The position numbers and the translations under genes are program-made. From Blumeriella jaapii (lineage: Eukaryota; Ascomycota; Leotiomycetes; Helotiales; Drepanopezizaceae): a DNA stretch of 64,000 nucleotides. Below, in pieces: positions 1-13,527 of this stretch. The notes under the pieces were generated by a model. That model made no database searches. It was not told the DNA's origin and saw nothing but the letters and a program-made list of their open reading frames with translations. The first letter of the stretch is position 1; each line of letters starts with the position of its first letter. The stretch spans positions 124,001-188,000 of the forward strand of contig VWND01000015.1 in the NCBI GenBank assembly GCA_009599575.1, written 5' to 3'.

Positions 1-70
1 GAGACCGCCGACTCGACATCACAATCCCCCCTCCTCCTCGAACCTCCCCGCAACACACACATCCATCGCC

Positions 71-3422
<3,352 letters not shown>

Positions 3423-5271
3423 ATGGATTTGAAGAGGAGTGACACGGTGTCGTCGAGAGTGTCGGAACGCGCGAGATGGCCTCCGTTGACGCGGATGTTG
3501 ATGTCGGGAGAGATGAGTGGGCAGGTCCAGAAGGAGCTGAGTCCACGGGAGAGGTTCAACAGGTGGATGGTGAACGAGGGCTACCGAAGATTGTGCGTGC
3601 GGCCCGAAAAGCCCCAAGCATTGAGGCTAACGTGCGAATAGCTTCGTCTTTTTGTTCGCGGCCATCCACGCCATGGTCTTCTCTTTCGGGTTCTTGAATT
3701 ATCAACTCAAGGACACTCTGACGACCGCCCGAAGTACCTTCGGCCTCACATACCCGATCGCCCGAGCGGCGGCCTTGGTTTTGCATCTCGATGTTTCGTT
3801 GATTCTCTTTCCCGTCTGCAGGACGCTGATCTCCCTGGGACGGCAAACCCCTCTCAACGGCGTGATACAGTTCGACAAGAACATCACTTTCCACAAGACG
3901 ATAGCCTGGTCTATCGTCTTCTTCTCCTGGTTACATGTGATTGCGCATTGGAACAACTTTGCTCAGATCGCGGCAAAGAACGACCTGGGATTTGCAGGAT
4001 GGCTGCTCGCCAATTTCGTGACTGGGCCCGGATGGACTGGATACATCATGCTGGTTGCCCTCATGTGTATCGTTGTTACTTCGGTCGAGAAGATGCGTCG
4101 CGCCAACTTTGAACGCTTCTGGTACACGCACCACCTGTTCATCGTCTTCTTCTTCTTTTGGTCGATCCACGGAGCCTTTTGCATGATCCAACCCGACATT
4201 GCCCCTTTCTGTACGGGATTTGGAGCTGGCGCCGTGGGCGTCTTTTGGCAATATTGGATGTACGGTGGCTACATTTACTTGATGGAGAGAATCGCGCGTG
4301 AGGTCAGAGGAAAGCACAAGACCTACATTTCGAAGGTCGTGCAACATCCTAGCAATGTTTGCGAGATCCAGATCAAAAAGGAAAACACCAAGACCAGAGC
4401 CGGGCAGTATATTTTCTTTTGCTGCCCCGAGGTCTCGGTCTGGCAATACCATCCTTTCACGCTTACATCCGCCCCGGAAGAAAACTACATTTCCATCCAC
4501 ATGCGAATGGTGGGCGACTTTACCAAAGCGGTTGGCCGCACCCTCGGCTGCGACATCGACAAGCCCCGAGGAGACTCGAAGAACGCATCATCTCATCTTG
4601 TCAGCGTCAACAAAATCGGGTCCGAGGCCCAAGGCGTCGACCCCGCCATCAGCCGCATTCTCCCACGGGTCTACATCGATGGTCCCTTCGGCTCTGCCTC
4701 CGAAGACGTGTTCAAGTACGAGATTGCCATGCTCGTCGGAGCAGGTATCGGGATCACACCTTTCGCTTCCATCCTGAAGTCTATCTGGTACCGCATGAAT
4801 TACCCGCAGAAGAAGACGCGCCTTACCAAGGTATACTTCTTCTGGGTCTGTCGTGACTTTGGCTCGTTTGAGTGGTTCCGTTCCCTGCTTCTGGCCATCG
4901 AAGCTCAGGACATGGACAACCACATCGAGATCCACACATACCTGACTGCGAAGATCAAAGTCGACGACGCGAACAACATCATGATCAACGATGCCAGTGC
5001 CGACCACGATGCCATCACCGGCCTGAGAGCGCCGACGAATTTCGGACGACCGAACTGGGATAGTATTTTCAAAAGCGTGCGGAAAATCCACAGTCCTGCA
5101 GAGGCTGGGGTGTTCTTTTGCGGACCGAAGGGTTTGGGGAGTCAGTTACACGTCAAATGCAATATGTATACTGAGCCTGGTATGCCATCCATCCGTTCCC
5201 CACCTATCTCATGGAATTCGGACTAACGAAGAACAGGCTTTACATTTCAATGGGGCAAAGAAAACTTTTAG
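3423..5271 (+). CDS. noxB: NADPH oxidase NoxB (superoxide-generating flavocytochrome b)
   Basis: Exons 3423-3592, 3642-5179 and 5237-5271 give about 580 residues. The roughly 40-residue N-terminal extension before FNRWMVNEGYRRFF separates it from NoxA. A ferric-reductase-like membrane domain follows with paired haem histidines (ALVLHLDV, FFSWLHVIAHW and FWYTHHLF), then the FAD-binding HPFTLTSAPEE, the NADPH-binding GPFGSASED and GAGIGITPFAS, and FFCGPKGLG. The tiny last exon adds the invariant C-terminus FTFQWGKENF, which confirms the last splice. Family knowledge: it passes electrons from cytosolic NADPH across the membrane to oxygen, giving superoxide, under control of NoxR and Rac, and acts in sexual development, appressoria and polarised growth. 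All catalytic elements are intact. No partner gene is next to it. Confidence 0.96.
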
Positions 5272-5555
5272 ATGCACGCTACTGCGTATGGCTGGCTACC
5301 TTGCGAGCACTGTTGAAATCAAAGCTCTTCTCTTCGAGCCTTGGGGTGGATGTGGAGCTGCGTATTGCAGAAGAAGGGGCTAATCAGGGCAGGGTCATTC
5401 TGGCTCATTGGAGAGCATTGTCACCGGGTCTATCGCAGGAACGATTACGAGAATGGGACATGTCACGTTCGCTTTGCGGTGTAGGGCGTTCCGGTCTCCT
5501 CCCATTTCCCAACCCATTCTTCTCCTTGCGTACCCGAGGCAAGCGCCCCTTTTGT

Positions 5556-5592
5556 ATGTATGTATGTATGTAGTATGTATGTATGTTTATGT
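5556..5592. repeat. (GTAT)n microsatellite
   Basis: About nine imperfect GTAT units downstream of noxB, broken by one GTA. Simple sequence, no function inferred. Confidence 0.85.
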
Positions 5593-6125
5593 AGATATGC
5601 ACACCATGAAATCCTCACCGCAGACGAGCTCTTGCGCCCGCCCCTCCTCCACGCCATCATCAGGCTCCGCATCATCGCGTTACCGCTAGCTGCTGCTGCA
5701 GCTCTCTGGAGCCAGCCAAGGGATTCCTCCGGGTTCTCGGCAGTCCCGAATGCGGTCCGTCCGGCCCTCCCCTCTTCGCAGTTCCTGCTTCACATCGACC
5801 ATCGGCGACATCCATCACCGCCCGCTCCGCTCCGCTCCCCTTTCCTGAGATGGGACACCCCGGCGCCGGCCTCGATCCCTATGCCCACGTTCTCGCGCCA
5901 ACCTCCTCTCCTCTCTTCTCTGCTCTCCCCCGTTGTCTTTCGCGGTCGCGGTCGCTGTGTCTGTCGTTTTTTTTTTTTTTTTTCGCCCAAACACAAGCCG
6001 CCAAAGACCTCGAAACTCGGAGGCCTTGATGAAGACTTTTCTACGATCGGTTATGACGAGGGCGTTTGTATGCCAATGAATACTTGGTTTATAAAGCGCT
6101 TTTTGTTTAGCGATGGTTTCGTGAT

Positions 6126-6252
6126 GTAGGTAGGTACCTAGGTAAGGTGGTAGGTAGGTAGGTAGGTAGGTATTGTTTTAATGCTTTGTTCGCTGGAGTT
6201 TTAACCCGATTGAGAGTATAGGTAGGTAGGTAGGTAGGTAGGTAGGTAGGTA
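6126..6252. repeat. (GGTA)n microsatellite, two blocks
   Basis: Two runs of GGTA/TAGG units (about 6126-6172 and 6219-6252). The first contains the palindrome CTAGGTACCTAG-like core that recurs near 6587, 14227, 15740 and 43400. Confidence 0.85.
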
Positions 6253-6541
6253 TGGAAAATGCGTAAAGCAAAAATTCATGGAGCTTGAGCTTGAGCTTAA
6301 TCAAAGCTGATGGTTGTGAAAAACAATAATGCAATAATACAATATAGTGGTTGTGATTAAAACCTGTGTGAAAAGCGTGAATGCTTTTGGAAAATTAATT
6401 GTTGAATAGGTAATAAGCTAGCGGAGGGGATGCAAAAGAGGGGAGACGCTGTTGAGACAGAAGAGGGGAGACGATGTTGAGGCTGCAAATGGGTGGTGTG
6501 TTATATACTGATGGAATGGAATGTATTTTCGATTTCGATAC

Positions 6542-6836
6542 TAAGCTTGAATTTAAGCTATTTGTATTTGATATCATGCTAGGTACCTAGGTACTAATGG
6601 TGGAGTTATGAAATTGTAAAAGTAGAAGAATTTGGTTGGGGTAACGACTATTTACTAACGCGCAACTTCATGTGTCCACCCACTACTGTAAGCTTGGATT
6701 TAAGCGATTTTTATTTAGAATCGAGCTAGGTAGGTAGGTACTAATGGTGTAGTGAGTTATGGAGTTGTAAAGGCAGTGGATAATTAATTGGTGGGGTGAC
6801 ATGTGATCTCACGAGCGCATATTCATGTGTCCACCA
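6542..6836. repeat. Diverged tandem duplication, about 147-bp unit
   Basis: Unit 1 (6542 to about 6682) and unit 2 (6689 to about 6836) both run from TAAGCTTGRATTTAAGC through GGTACTAATGGTG and end in TTCATGTGTCCACC. They differ by many substitutions and small indels, so the duplication is not recent. No coding capacity seen. Confidence 0.75.
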
Positions 6837-8100
6837 GTGCACTGTATGTGGTTCCGTCCACACTGCTGCTGCGTTGCGACTCGGAGGCCTGGAATGGGAG
6901 GAGATGCGTGGAGCCAGGGTACGAGGAAGGCTGTCCTGTACAATACATACATACATCCAGTACAGTAGCTGTGCGCACCTTGATAAACCACCGCTTTCAT
7001 CGTCCGTCCGCGTCCGAGACATCCAGACGCGTGTTTATCTTCCCGGGCGAGATCTCGCTTGTTTGTTTTCGCTAGAGCGCTTGCAGCAAGCGTACAGGAC
7101 CGCCGCGCATGATACAGTACTGTACTGTACAGACAGCCCTTTTTCACGTCCGGCTGATGCTTGGGACAGGTTGACATGAGAGGGAGTGAGTGATGGGGAG
7201 ACAGAACTCTGCCGTCTCGGAGACTCACTCCTGAGAGCTCTTTTTCCTCCGTCTCGACGCTTCCGAAGAGCGCCTCTGCTAGGTAAAGGTAAGGTAGTCT
7301 CCGCTCCTCTTTCGAGACACCAGTTCTCGCGCGGCCCGAGCAATACCCCGCTTCTTCCTTCGCACTGCGGGGGCTGGCCAGACCGGAACACGTGTTACGG
7401 TGCGGTATGTCCTGTATGTACCTGTTGCGGTCCATCGATGGTGTGTACGGACAGTCCTGTGCTGTCGGTACGTACTGTACAGTACTTACTGTACAGGAGG
7501 GACACCCGATTCGCACCGGACGTTGCATTGGGCGGATTACCTCTTCACGCGATCCTGTGTCCGAGATCCCGGATGGAGAACCAACTCGGTTGACCACGGA
7601 TTACGTATGTATGTATGTAGGTATGTATGTACCGAATGTCCTGTGAAGGGCCCTCAGGACCGAGATAGGCCGGAGCCGCGTCCACTCGGCTCCGAAAGCC
7701 ATCTCGGCCGCGTAGAACGACGTACAGATAGATACGTCAAGAGCGTCGCGTCGGCGACGCCATTGGACTCTCGGATCGCGAGATCCAGCCGGCGCAACGC
7801 AGCTACGCCGTCCGGGGTGAGTGATGATGACCGACACGTCCAGTCGAGGAGCGCGATGCACGGCGCAGAGGCGTCGTTGCCGTACCCGGCCGGCCTGTGC
7901 GGCGCAAGGGCGCAGAGGGGTTGCAGCGACGGCGTGCGCTCTAGGCTGATGTGCTCGCAGCGACCTCGCGGGAACGGTGCCTATATGACCAGACGTCCCT
8001 CGCTGCTCTCGTCGATTCTCAAAGAATCAGTTCAGCACAGATTCTCAGTACGAAAACACCCAACGACAAGAATCCACCACTCCACCACTCCCCCGTCACC

Positions 8101-8771
8101 ATGTCTATCCAAGTCGTCGCGATCGCCACCCCGGCCCCGGGAAAGGAAGCCCGCGTAAGTCTCCGTCGACGTCTGGTGCGGATCGATCCTGGTGGGATGA
8201 AGCACGAAATGGATCGCATGGCTGACGCGAGACGGTTCCGATCATCAGGTCAAGGAGATCCTGTCCGGGCTCGCCGATAACGTGGCCAAGAACGAGAGCG
8301 GCGTCGTGAGTAGCACTCGTGGTCCGCACTATCAGAAGGGCGTCTCGCTGACGTGGGCTCGGTGTAGTTGAAGTACGAGATCTTCGAGCAGTACGGAGGG
8401 GCGAATGGAAATGTCCTCGTGGTCGAGGAAACCTGTTAGTGTTTTTGGCTTCCTTCTCCTTCTCCTCTCCCCCTCCTCTCCCCCTCCTCTCCTCCTCCTC
8501 CTCTCCTCCTCCTCTCCTCCTCCTCTCCTCCTCCTCTCCTCCTCCCCCTGCAGCCGCTTGCAACCTCCAGCTCTCTCTTACTTGTCGTTTCTGTTCTTCC
8601 CCATACATCTTGCTGACAGTTCGGCTAGACGAGAACCAGGCTGCTCTCGACAACCACTTCAAGCAGGAGTATGTCGCGAACCTGACCAAGCTCAACCAGG
8701 AGGAGTCTTTGCTCGCCGCGCCCTTGGACATCAAGACCATCAAGCCATTCGGGGGTTTCGCATCCCGCTAG
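8101..8771 (+). CDS. Small antibiotic-biosynthesis-monooxygenase (ABM)-fold protein
   Basis: Exons 8101-8154, 8249-8305, 8368-8434 and 8620-8771 give 109 residues. The protein begins MSIQVVAIATPAPGKEA, continues VKEILSGLADNVAKNE and YEIFEQYGG..NVLVVEETF, and ends KPFGGFASR. This is the pattern of the dimeric ferredoxin-like ABM family: a short beta strand, a helix, then YxxFEQY. Members act as cofactor-free quinone monooxygenases, haem-degrading enzymes or proteins of unknown function, so the fold is well supported and the reaction is not. No signal peptide is seen, so it should be cytosolic. The third intron (8435-8619) holds a CT-rich microsatellite. It has no obvious functional link to its neighbours. 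Confidence 0.8.
8449..8547. repeat. (CTCCTC)n pyrimidine microsatellite inside an intron
   Basis: About 100 bases of CTCCT/CTC units within intron 3 of the ABM-like gene. It explains the serine/leucine/proline-rich false open frames in this place. Confidence 0.9.
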
Positions 8772-9753
8772 GTCCACGGCTGCGTGAGTGGGCAAGGGGC
8801 ATGCGTAGCACGCGCTGTATTCAGTTCCCGACACATGAGAAAAAGAAGAAGAAGAAAAAGACCAAATTTCTAGACGCGTACTACGCACCGTTTCTCCCAG
8901 GCCATGTTTTCCCAGCCACCTGCGTCCTCCACCCCGTCCCTCTGGCGTCGTAGCGTCGGGGGACAAGTGCATACGCTGAGGCCCAGACGTGTCCCCGTCC
9001 GTCGTCGATGTGTGAATTCCGTGTGATCTCTGATCTACCCCAGACTTGCATCACAGGGACGCCTCCACGAGAGTACAGTAGTCCTGTTCTCGGTTGTATT
9101 CACCCCGCGTGTTCAGACCGCGCCCTTGATCTCTGTGTACATGGCACCGAACCGATGGCCCAAATGCTTGACATGCTCCCCCCCCCGCCGCGTGTCGCAC
9201 GGCACGTTCGCAGATGGGCCGAGCTGTTTCTTGTGGGCGTCATGCAAGACGTGTCGGCCATCACGCCAGACGTCGAGAGTCCTTGCTCCCACGTCACTCG
9301 CTGTGCCATGAGGAATGAGAAAAAAGAAAAACGAAAAACGCGGTACCCACCCAGGCATTTCCACGGCGAGGCCATCGGGGAAGATGGACAGTGCAGGCGG
9401 CGATCATGGGCAGGGTGTCGGGACTTCAAGAGGGGGCTGATGGGTCTGCATGTCCACATGGGATTGACGAGAGAGATCACAGCACAGTACAGTACAGTAG
9501 CTGCGGACATGTGCACCGCCATCTGCATTCTCGAAGGATATATACTATAAAATATACTCCGTCGGCGCCAAGATCCAAAAGCCTGGCCCCCGTGGGAGCG
9601 ACGACTACGAAAGCCGGAGCCGCATGCGCCCCGACCTGGAAACAGCCGCCATAAACACGGGCTTGCTACTGTAGATACCTAGATAGATAGATAGACCCGC
9701 CAACCCAGATGGTGAGGGTCGCCAACGCCGGTCACGCCTGTTCCGCGGCTGGT
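8772..9753. other. Intergenic, no recognisable gene
   Basis: About 1 kb between the convergent ABM-like gene and the secreted repeat protein. It has CAGTACAGTACAGTA near 9483 and (GATA)n-like sequence near 9682; nothing else was recognised. Confidence 0.6.
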
Positions 9754-10658
9754 TCACAGCAGCGACATGCCCGCAGCGACGATCAGAATGGTCGTGAGGA
9801 CGGCGCCGACGCCCGTGGTCGAGGCTCCGCTCTGCTTTTGCGTGGCCGTCGTGTTCTTCGAGCCATCGGTCGCGGGGCCGCGACGGGGGCCGCGTTCAGA
9901 GCCGCCGGGGCCGCCGCCGGGGCCGCGGCCGGGGCGGCGCCCGGGTTCGCGCCCGGGTTCGCAAGGTCGAAGCCCAGAGCCAGGCACGCCGACATGAACG
10001 TGGCGTTGCCGCGTATCTCGTCGAGCTCCTTCTGCGCCTCGGCGACCTCGGTCTTGATCACCTCGGCGCCGCTCGGATCGCCCTTGGTGACGGCGTCGAC
10101 CTTCGTGCTGTTGCTGGCGTCGGCGATGAAGCGCATGAGCTTCAGCACGCCCCGGCACTTGGCCTTCTGGATGATGTCGGGGCAGGCCGCCTGCAGGGTG
10201 GAGTTGCTCAGGAGCGCCTGGAGCTTCGTGGCGGCCGCGGCGGCTTCGGCTTTGATCTCCTCCGCCAACTTGGCGTCGCCTTGGGTCTCTGCCGCGACGG
10301 CGGACTCGTTGGCCGCAAAGGCGACGAAGTCCTGGAGCTCGACCGTCAGCACGCACTGCTGCTCCTCCTCGATCTGGGCGATGATGACTTCGCAGTTGGC
10401 GACCAGGGTCGTGTTGGCCTTCAGCTCCGCGAGCTTCGCGCTGGCTTGCGCGGCGTCGGCCTTCACTTCCTCGATGTCGGTCGTGTTGCCCTGGGTCAAG
10501 CGCTCCACCTCGGTCGTGTTGCTGGCCAGGGCGAGAAACTCCTCCAGCTTGTGGATTTGCTTGCACAGCGCCCGCTCCGACTTGGCCGGCGGGCCGCCTT
10601 GCGCCGCGACGGCCGTGGCGAGCAGGGCAGAGCAGAAGAGAGACGGGAGGAGGTGCAT
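9754..10658 (-). CDS. Secreted, probably GPI-anchored protein with three Cys-pair repeats (one-base frameshift near the 3' end)
   Basis: Read from ATG at 10658, the protein has a signal peptide (MHLLPSLFCSALLATAVAAQ) and three repeats of about 66 residues. Each has a Cys pair exactly 57 residues apart (32/89, 102/159, 168/225) and the pattern F..A.N.[ST]...T.G......[EV].[IV]K.[ED]..A. About seven N-glycosylation sequons are visible. After an Ala/Pro-rich stretch the frame must change near 9874-9877 (GGGG on the plus strand), where one missing base restores PAATDGS-like sequence, NTTATQKQSGAS and the hydrophobic tail VGAVLTTILIVAAGMSLL ending at 9754, a typical GPI signal. The joined protein would be about 301 residues. 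Without the shift the frame runs to 9783 with an arginine-rich end. I do not recognise the family; a cell-surface role is inferred. The other strand also holds a long open frame, which is a shadow of this GC-rich gene. Confidence 0.75.
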
Positions 10659-11477
10659 CGTGAAGGATCGTGTAACTATGGACCAAAACCTGGGTCGAAG
10701 AAGGGAACGCCGAACGAGACAGACCAGCTGGAATCGGAAAGCAGAGTGGTCACCGAGAGGGAAAGAGGAAGAAGAACGGAGTAATGACAGCGGAGGAAAA
10801 GAAGCCGCTGCCAGACGCGAATCCATATATGAACGCGCCGGCCAGGACGCATTGCAAACACCATCTGTCACCCCCCGATTCCGAGGTCGCGCCTCTGAAG
10901 ACATCCTCAGGCGTCTGATCGGACGCACTTGGAACTTTCGTCCCGTCAAAATCGACCGGCACCTACAGTCCAGTGCAGGTACCCAGACCCGGCCTCAAGA
11001 GATGTCACAAGTGAGCGGCGGCATCGCGCGGGGACGGGTTTCGCGCGGGAGATCAGATATGCGCCATGCCGAGCAGAGACGTGACTGGCGCGGCGGATCT
11101 GGAGATCCCAGTCTTACAGTACATACTACACGCGCGGGTCTGGGGGTTCAAGCTTGACGCAATCGCTGTCGGGGCCAAGGCGACGACGTCGCGCTCGATA
11201 CGTGGGAAGCGACCCTGTCGCGAAGCAAAACAATGGCTCGGCAAAGCCCTCGGCTATCTATGGCGCACCCGCCATGGCAATATTGTAGGTACAGTACAGA
11301 TACTCTACTGACAGTCGCATACCACCACCCCCTTATAGCCGCCCCCCGGGGTGCGAGGTCGACGACGGCCTCGCGAGCCAGACTCAATACCTGGGCGTGG
11401 TGCCTGGCTGGTACGAACCTCCCGCTCTTCCGATGGCAATGATCGCTCTCTCCTGCGGCACGGAAAGGTGGGTGGTG

Positions 11478-11695
11478 CGTGGAAAGGGTCTGAACCGCCA
11501 AAACCGAGTGAGCAATCGAGAGCCCCCTCCCTCAGCTTCCCGTGGGGCGTAGGACGTGCCCAGCTGGGGGTTTGGGGTTACACAAGCAGGCCCTCGAGAA
11601 CGCGGTTATCCGAAAGATATGTTTGGCCAATGGGCCCGCTATCGAGCCCTTCCCCTACAGGTGGGATGGCTCTCCATGGTGTTTGTGAAGTACAG
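11478..11695 (+). repeat. Dispersed repeat, copy 1 (about 200 bp family)
   Basis: This stretch aligns along its length with 36596-36785 (same strand) and with the reverse complement of 41922-42124. Shared landmarks are GGAAAGGG..GAA.CCG, CTCAGCTTCCCG, GACGTGC..AGCTGG, CCTCGAGAA.GC, CGCTATCGAGCCCTTCCCC and GGGATGGCTCTCCATGG. It is the most GC-rich copy. No terminal inverted repeats and no coding capacity were seen, so it could be a MITE, SINE or solo terminal repeat. Confidence 0.75.
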
Positions 11696-12661
11696 TAAGT
11701 GGCCTTCGATCGTTGCTTGCAATGTGGAGGAGGTGCGTTGTGCGTGTAGAGCCCAGCGCCAATGACGAGACTCACACGTACAGCAATATCACATCTAGCA
11801 ACAGGAGAATTGCACCGCGCAGCCAAATTCGGTCGGACGACTCGTTCGTTGACGACGCATATCACGACGGAGAGAAGGGTGGGAAATGTCCCTAGGAATT
11901 GACCAGACGACTGCGATACCGCGGAACCAGAAACCCGTGATTCACGTTTTACAAAAAGGTTTTCTCAAATCGTGGCCTCGCTTTTTAATACGTACAGACT
12001 TTGTGCATAAATCATGTACAGTAGGTACTGAGCACGTCTTCGTCTCCCCTGGGAGATCCTTTGAAGAATTGCAGCTACTATTACTACTATATAGGTACTC
12101 GAGTTGCGGATGCTCGTCGTCTTTCTATCAGGCACTAAAGCGTAGGTAGGTAATGGGATGACATCAACGACTGGTCGTGGAACGCGAACGGTGAGAAATG
12201 ACCACGTTTAAGTGTGAGGCCAATCCAATTGCCTGGCTTCGTCTGTGATATCATTGATTTCCACCGGGAAAAAAGCAACTGTCTATACCTAGGTGTATCA
12301 CGTAGTTCCCACGGGACCACGGAGATCCTCGCACGACTCTCGGTACGCATGCCGCGAGCAACACCGCTTGCCATTTCTGATCCGAATGATACGGTACTGC
12401 ACTGTATGTATGTGTACAGAGGAGGTACAGCATGGAGGACTCCACCCGATGCCGACAGCCGTCCATCCCAGGAAGTGCGAGTCACGCCAATCTAGAACCC
12501 ATCGCTGTCCGCAGCGAACCGGGCCCCTTCCGATCAAGCAAACACGGCCTATGCACGATCCCGAGGTTCACACATAGTACAGTACAGGTAGGTATATGCA
12601 AGCGTCACCAACAGGGCGCGGAACAGACCGATTGGTCATGGTGCTTCGAAGCCCCGAGATA

Positions 12662-12669
12662 GATATAAA
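12662..12669 (+). promoter_or_regulatory. Possible TATA element upstream of the Gln/His-rich gene
   Basis: ATATAAAG lies about 95 bases before the chosen ATG at 12761. This supports starting at 12761 and not at the in-frame ATG at 12596, which lies upstream of the element. Confidence 0.35.
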
Positions 12670-12760
12670 GCTGCATGGGCACCCTTCATCCGAGCGGCTT
12701 CCACGCCGCACATACCGGCCTCCCTTCCCATCTGCGAACCCCTCCGCCGTACCAACGACG

Positions 12761-13527
12761 ATGGTCCTCGTCCGGCATGAAATCCCCATCGGCGCGAACC
12801 CGGCGGCGCCGCGCCGCGCGGGGGTCGAGGAGTCTCTGCCCCCTCGAGCCGAATCCGTGCCCCAGGAAGTGGGCGATCGAAATGCAGACACGCGCCGTGA
12901 TCCCAACGTGACGGTCGCGGAGCAGTTTCGGCTCTTGCGGCAGCAGAATGAGAAACGACAACTGCTCCTCGCCCAGGAAGGAGAGAGTTGGAAGAGCGGC
13001 TCGCGGAGCAGCTGGCGGTTGAGAGAGCCAGCGCCGCGGAGGCCGCGTCTGCAGAGGCGTCGCGATGGGACGGCGACGTGCAGCAATCGAGCGCTGGGCC
13101 TCGACAGCAACCGCAACAGCAACAGCAACAGCATCAGCAACCGCATCAGCATCAGCAACAGCATCAGCAACAGCAACAGCAACATCAGCATCAGCAACAG
13201 CATCAGCAACCGCAACAGCATCAGCAACAACGGTCTAGCTCCAGCTACGACGATTGGAGCCCGGAGCGTCAAGCCAAGGAGTTGCATCTGTTGGAACAGC
13301 AGAACAAGAAGCGCTTCCTCGCTCTAAAGGCCCAAGGTCTGATCCCAGACGACGCGATGGACCGCGTTGAGGAATCCGCCTCGGAAAGCTGGGACGATCT
13401 CGAGACTGGCGAGCAGCGACGTCGAGAGGCGTCCGCAGAAGCGAGGCCCTCGCGCCTCCAAGGGGCCGGCCATGTCGATGATCAGCCTCCGTACAATCCT
13501 CTGCCGTTTCGACCCGCTTATTCTTGA
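12761..13527 (+). CDS. Gln/His-rich protein with duplicated LLxQQNxKR motif (one-base frameshift)
   Basis: Two frames must be joined. The first runs from ATG 12761 to about 12979 and contains EQFRLLRQQNEKRQLLLAQ (residues about 54-72). The second begins right after, at 12982, as RELEERLAEQLAVERAS, and runs to TGA 13525-13527. No intron fits; one missing base in the GG at 12980-12981 would join them into about 255 residues. The order is: disordered N-terminus, motif copy 1, coiled-coil-like Glu/Ala stretch, a 40-50 residue Gln/His run written in CAG/CAA/CAT, then motif copy 2 (ELHLLEQQNKKRFLALKAQ) and an acidic, disordered tail. The LLEQQNKKR motif recurs, as I recall, in many uncharacterised fungal proteins. 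Function unknown; probably an intracellular or nuclear disordered protein. That the motif is found in both frames is the main reason to believe both are coding. Confidence 0.6.
13083..13230 (+). repeat. CAG/CAA/CAT trinucleotide repeat coding for Gln/His
   Basis: Imperfect trinucleotide tract inside the preceding gene, with interruptions by CCG (Pro). The mixture of CAA, CAG and CAT codons suggests it is held at protein level and is not a pure slipped repeat. The reverse strand gives a false Leu/Met-rich open frame. Confidence 0.9.

Larger units (their letters stand above)
5272..8100. other. Intergenic, repeat-rich, no recognisable gene
   Basis: 2.8 kb of spacer. It holds (GTAT)n near 5556-5592 and 7604-7631, (GGTA)n near 6126-6252, a diverged tandem duplication at 6542-6836 and TACTGTAC-type palindromes near 7113-7130 and 7470-7495. 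Open frames (for example around 7400-8158 plus and 6809-7597 minus) have the arginine/serine-rich look of random GC-rich sequence and no known motif. Confidence 0.6.
10659..12760. other. Intergenic, contains one dispersed repeat copy
   Basis: 2.1 kb. Promoter side of the minus-strand secreted protein gene and of the plus-strand Gln/His-rich gene. It contains a diverged copy of a dispersed repeat (11478-11695), TACAGTACAG near 11289 and a possible TATA element at 12662-12669. No other gene was recognised. Confidence 0.6.

Noticed and set aside
3423..5271. NoxA or ferric reductase instead of NoxB
   Set aside because: The N-terminal extension and the GWSIVFF/FTFQWGKENF-type features fit NoxB; ferric reductases lack the conserved Nox C-terminus.
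7400..8158. 252-codon plus-strand frame reaching into the ABM-like gene
   Set aside because: Begins in GTAC/GTAT simple sequence, Arg/Ser-rich, overlaps the true exon in another frame.
9709..11157. 482-codon plus-strand frame
   Set aside because: It is antisense to the secreted repeat protein, whose signal peptide, regular repeats and GPI-like tail are far better evidence; the GC-rich composition removes stops from the other strand.
12568..13287. 239-codon minus-strand Leu/Met-rich frame
   Set aside because: It is the reverse reading of the CAG/CAA/CAT tract.
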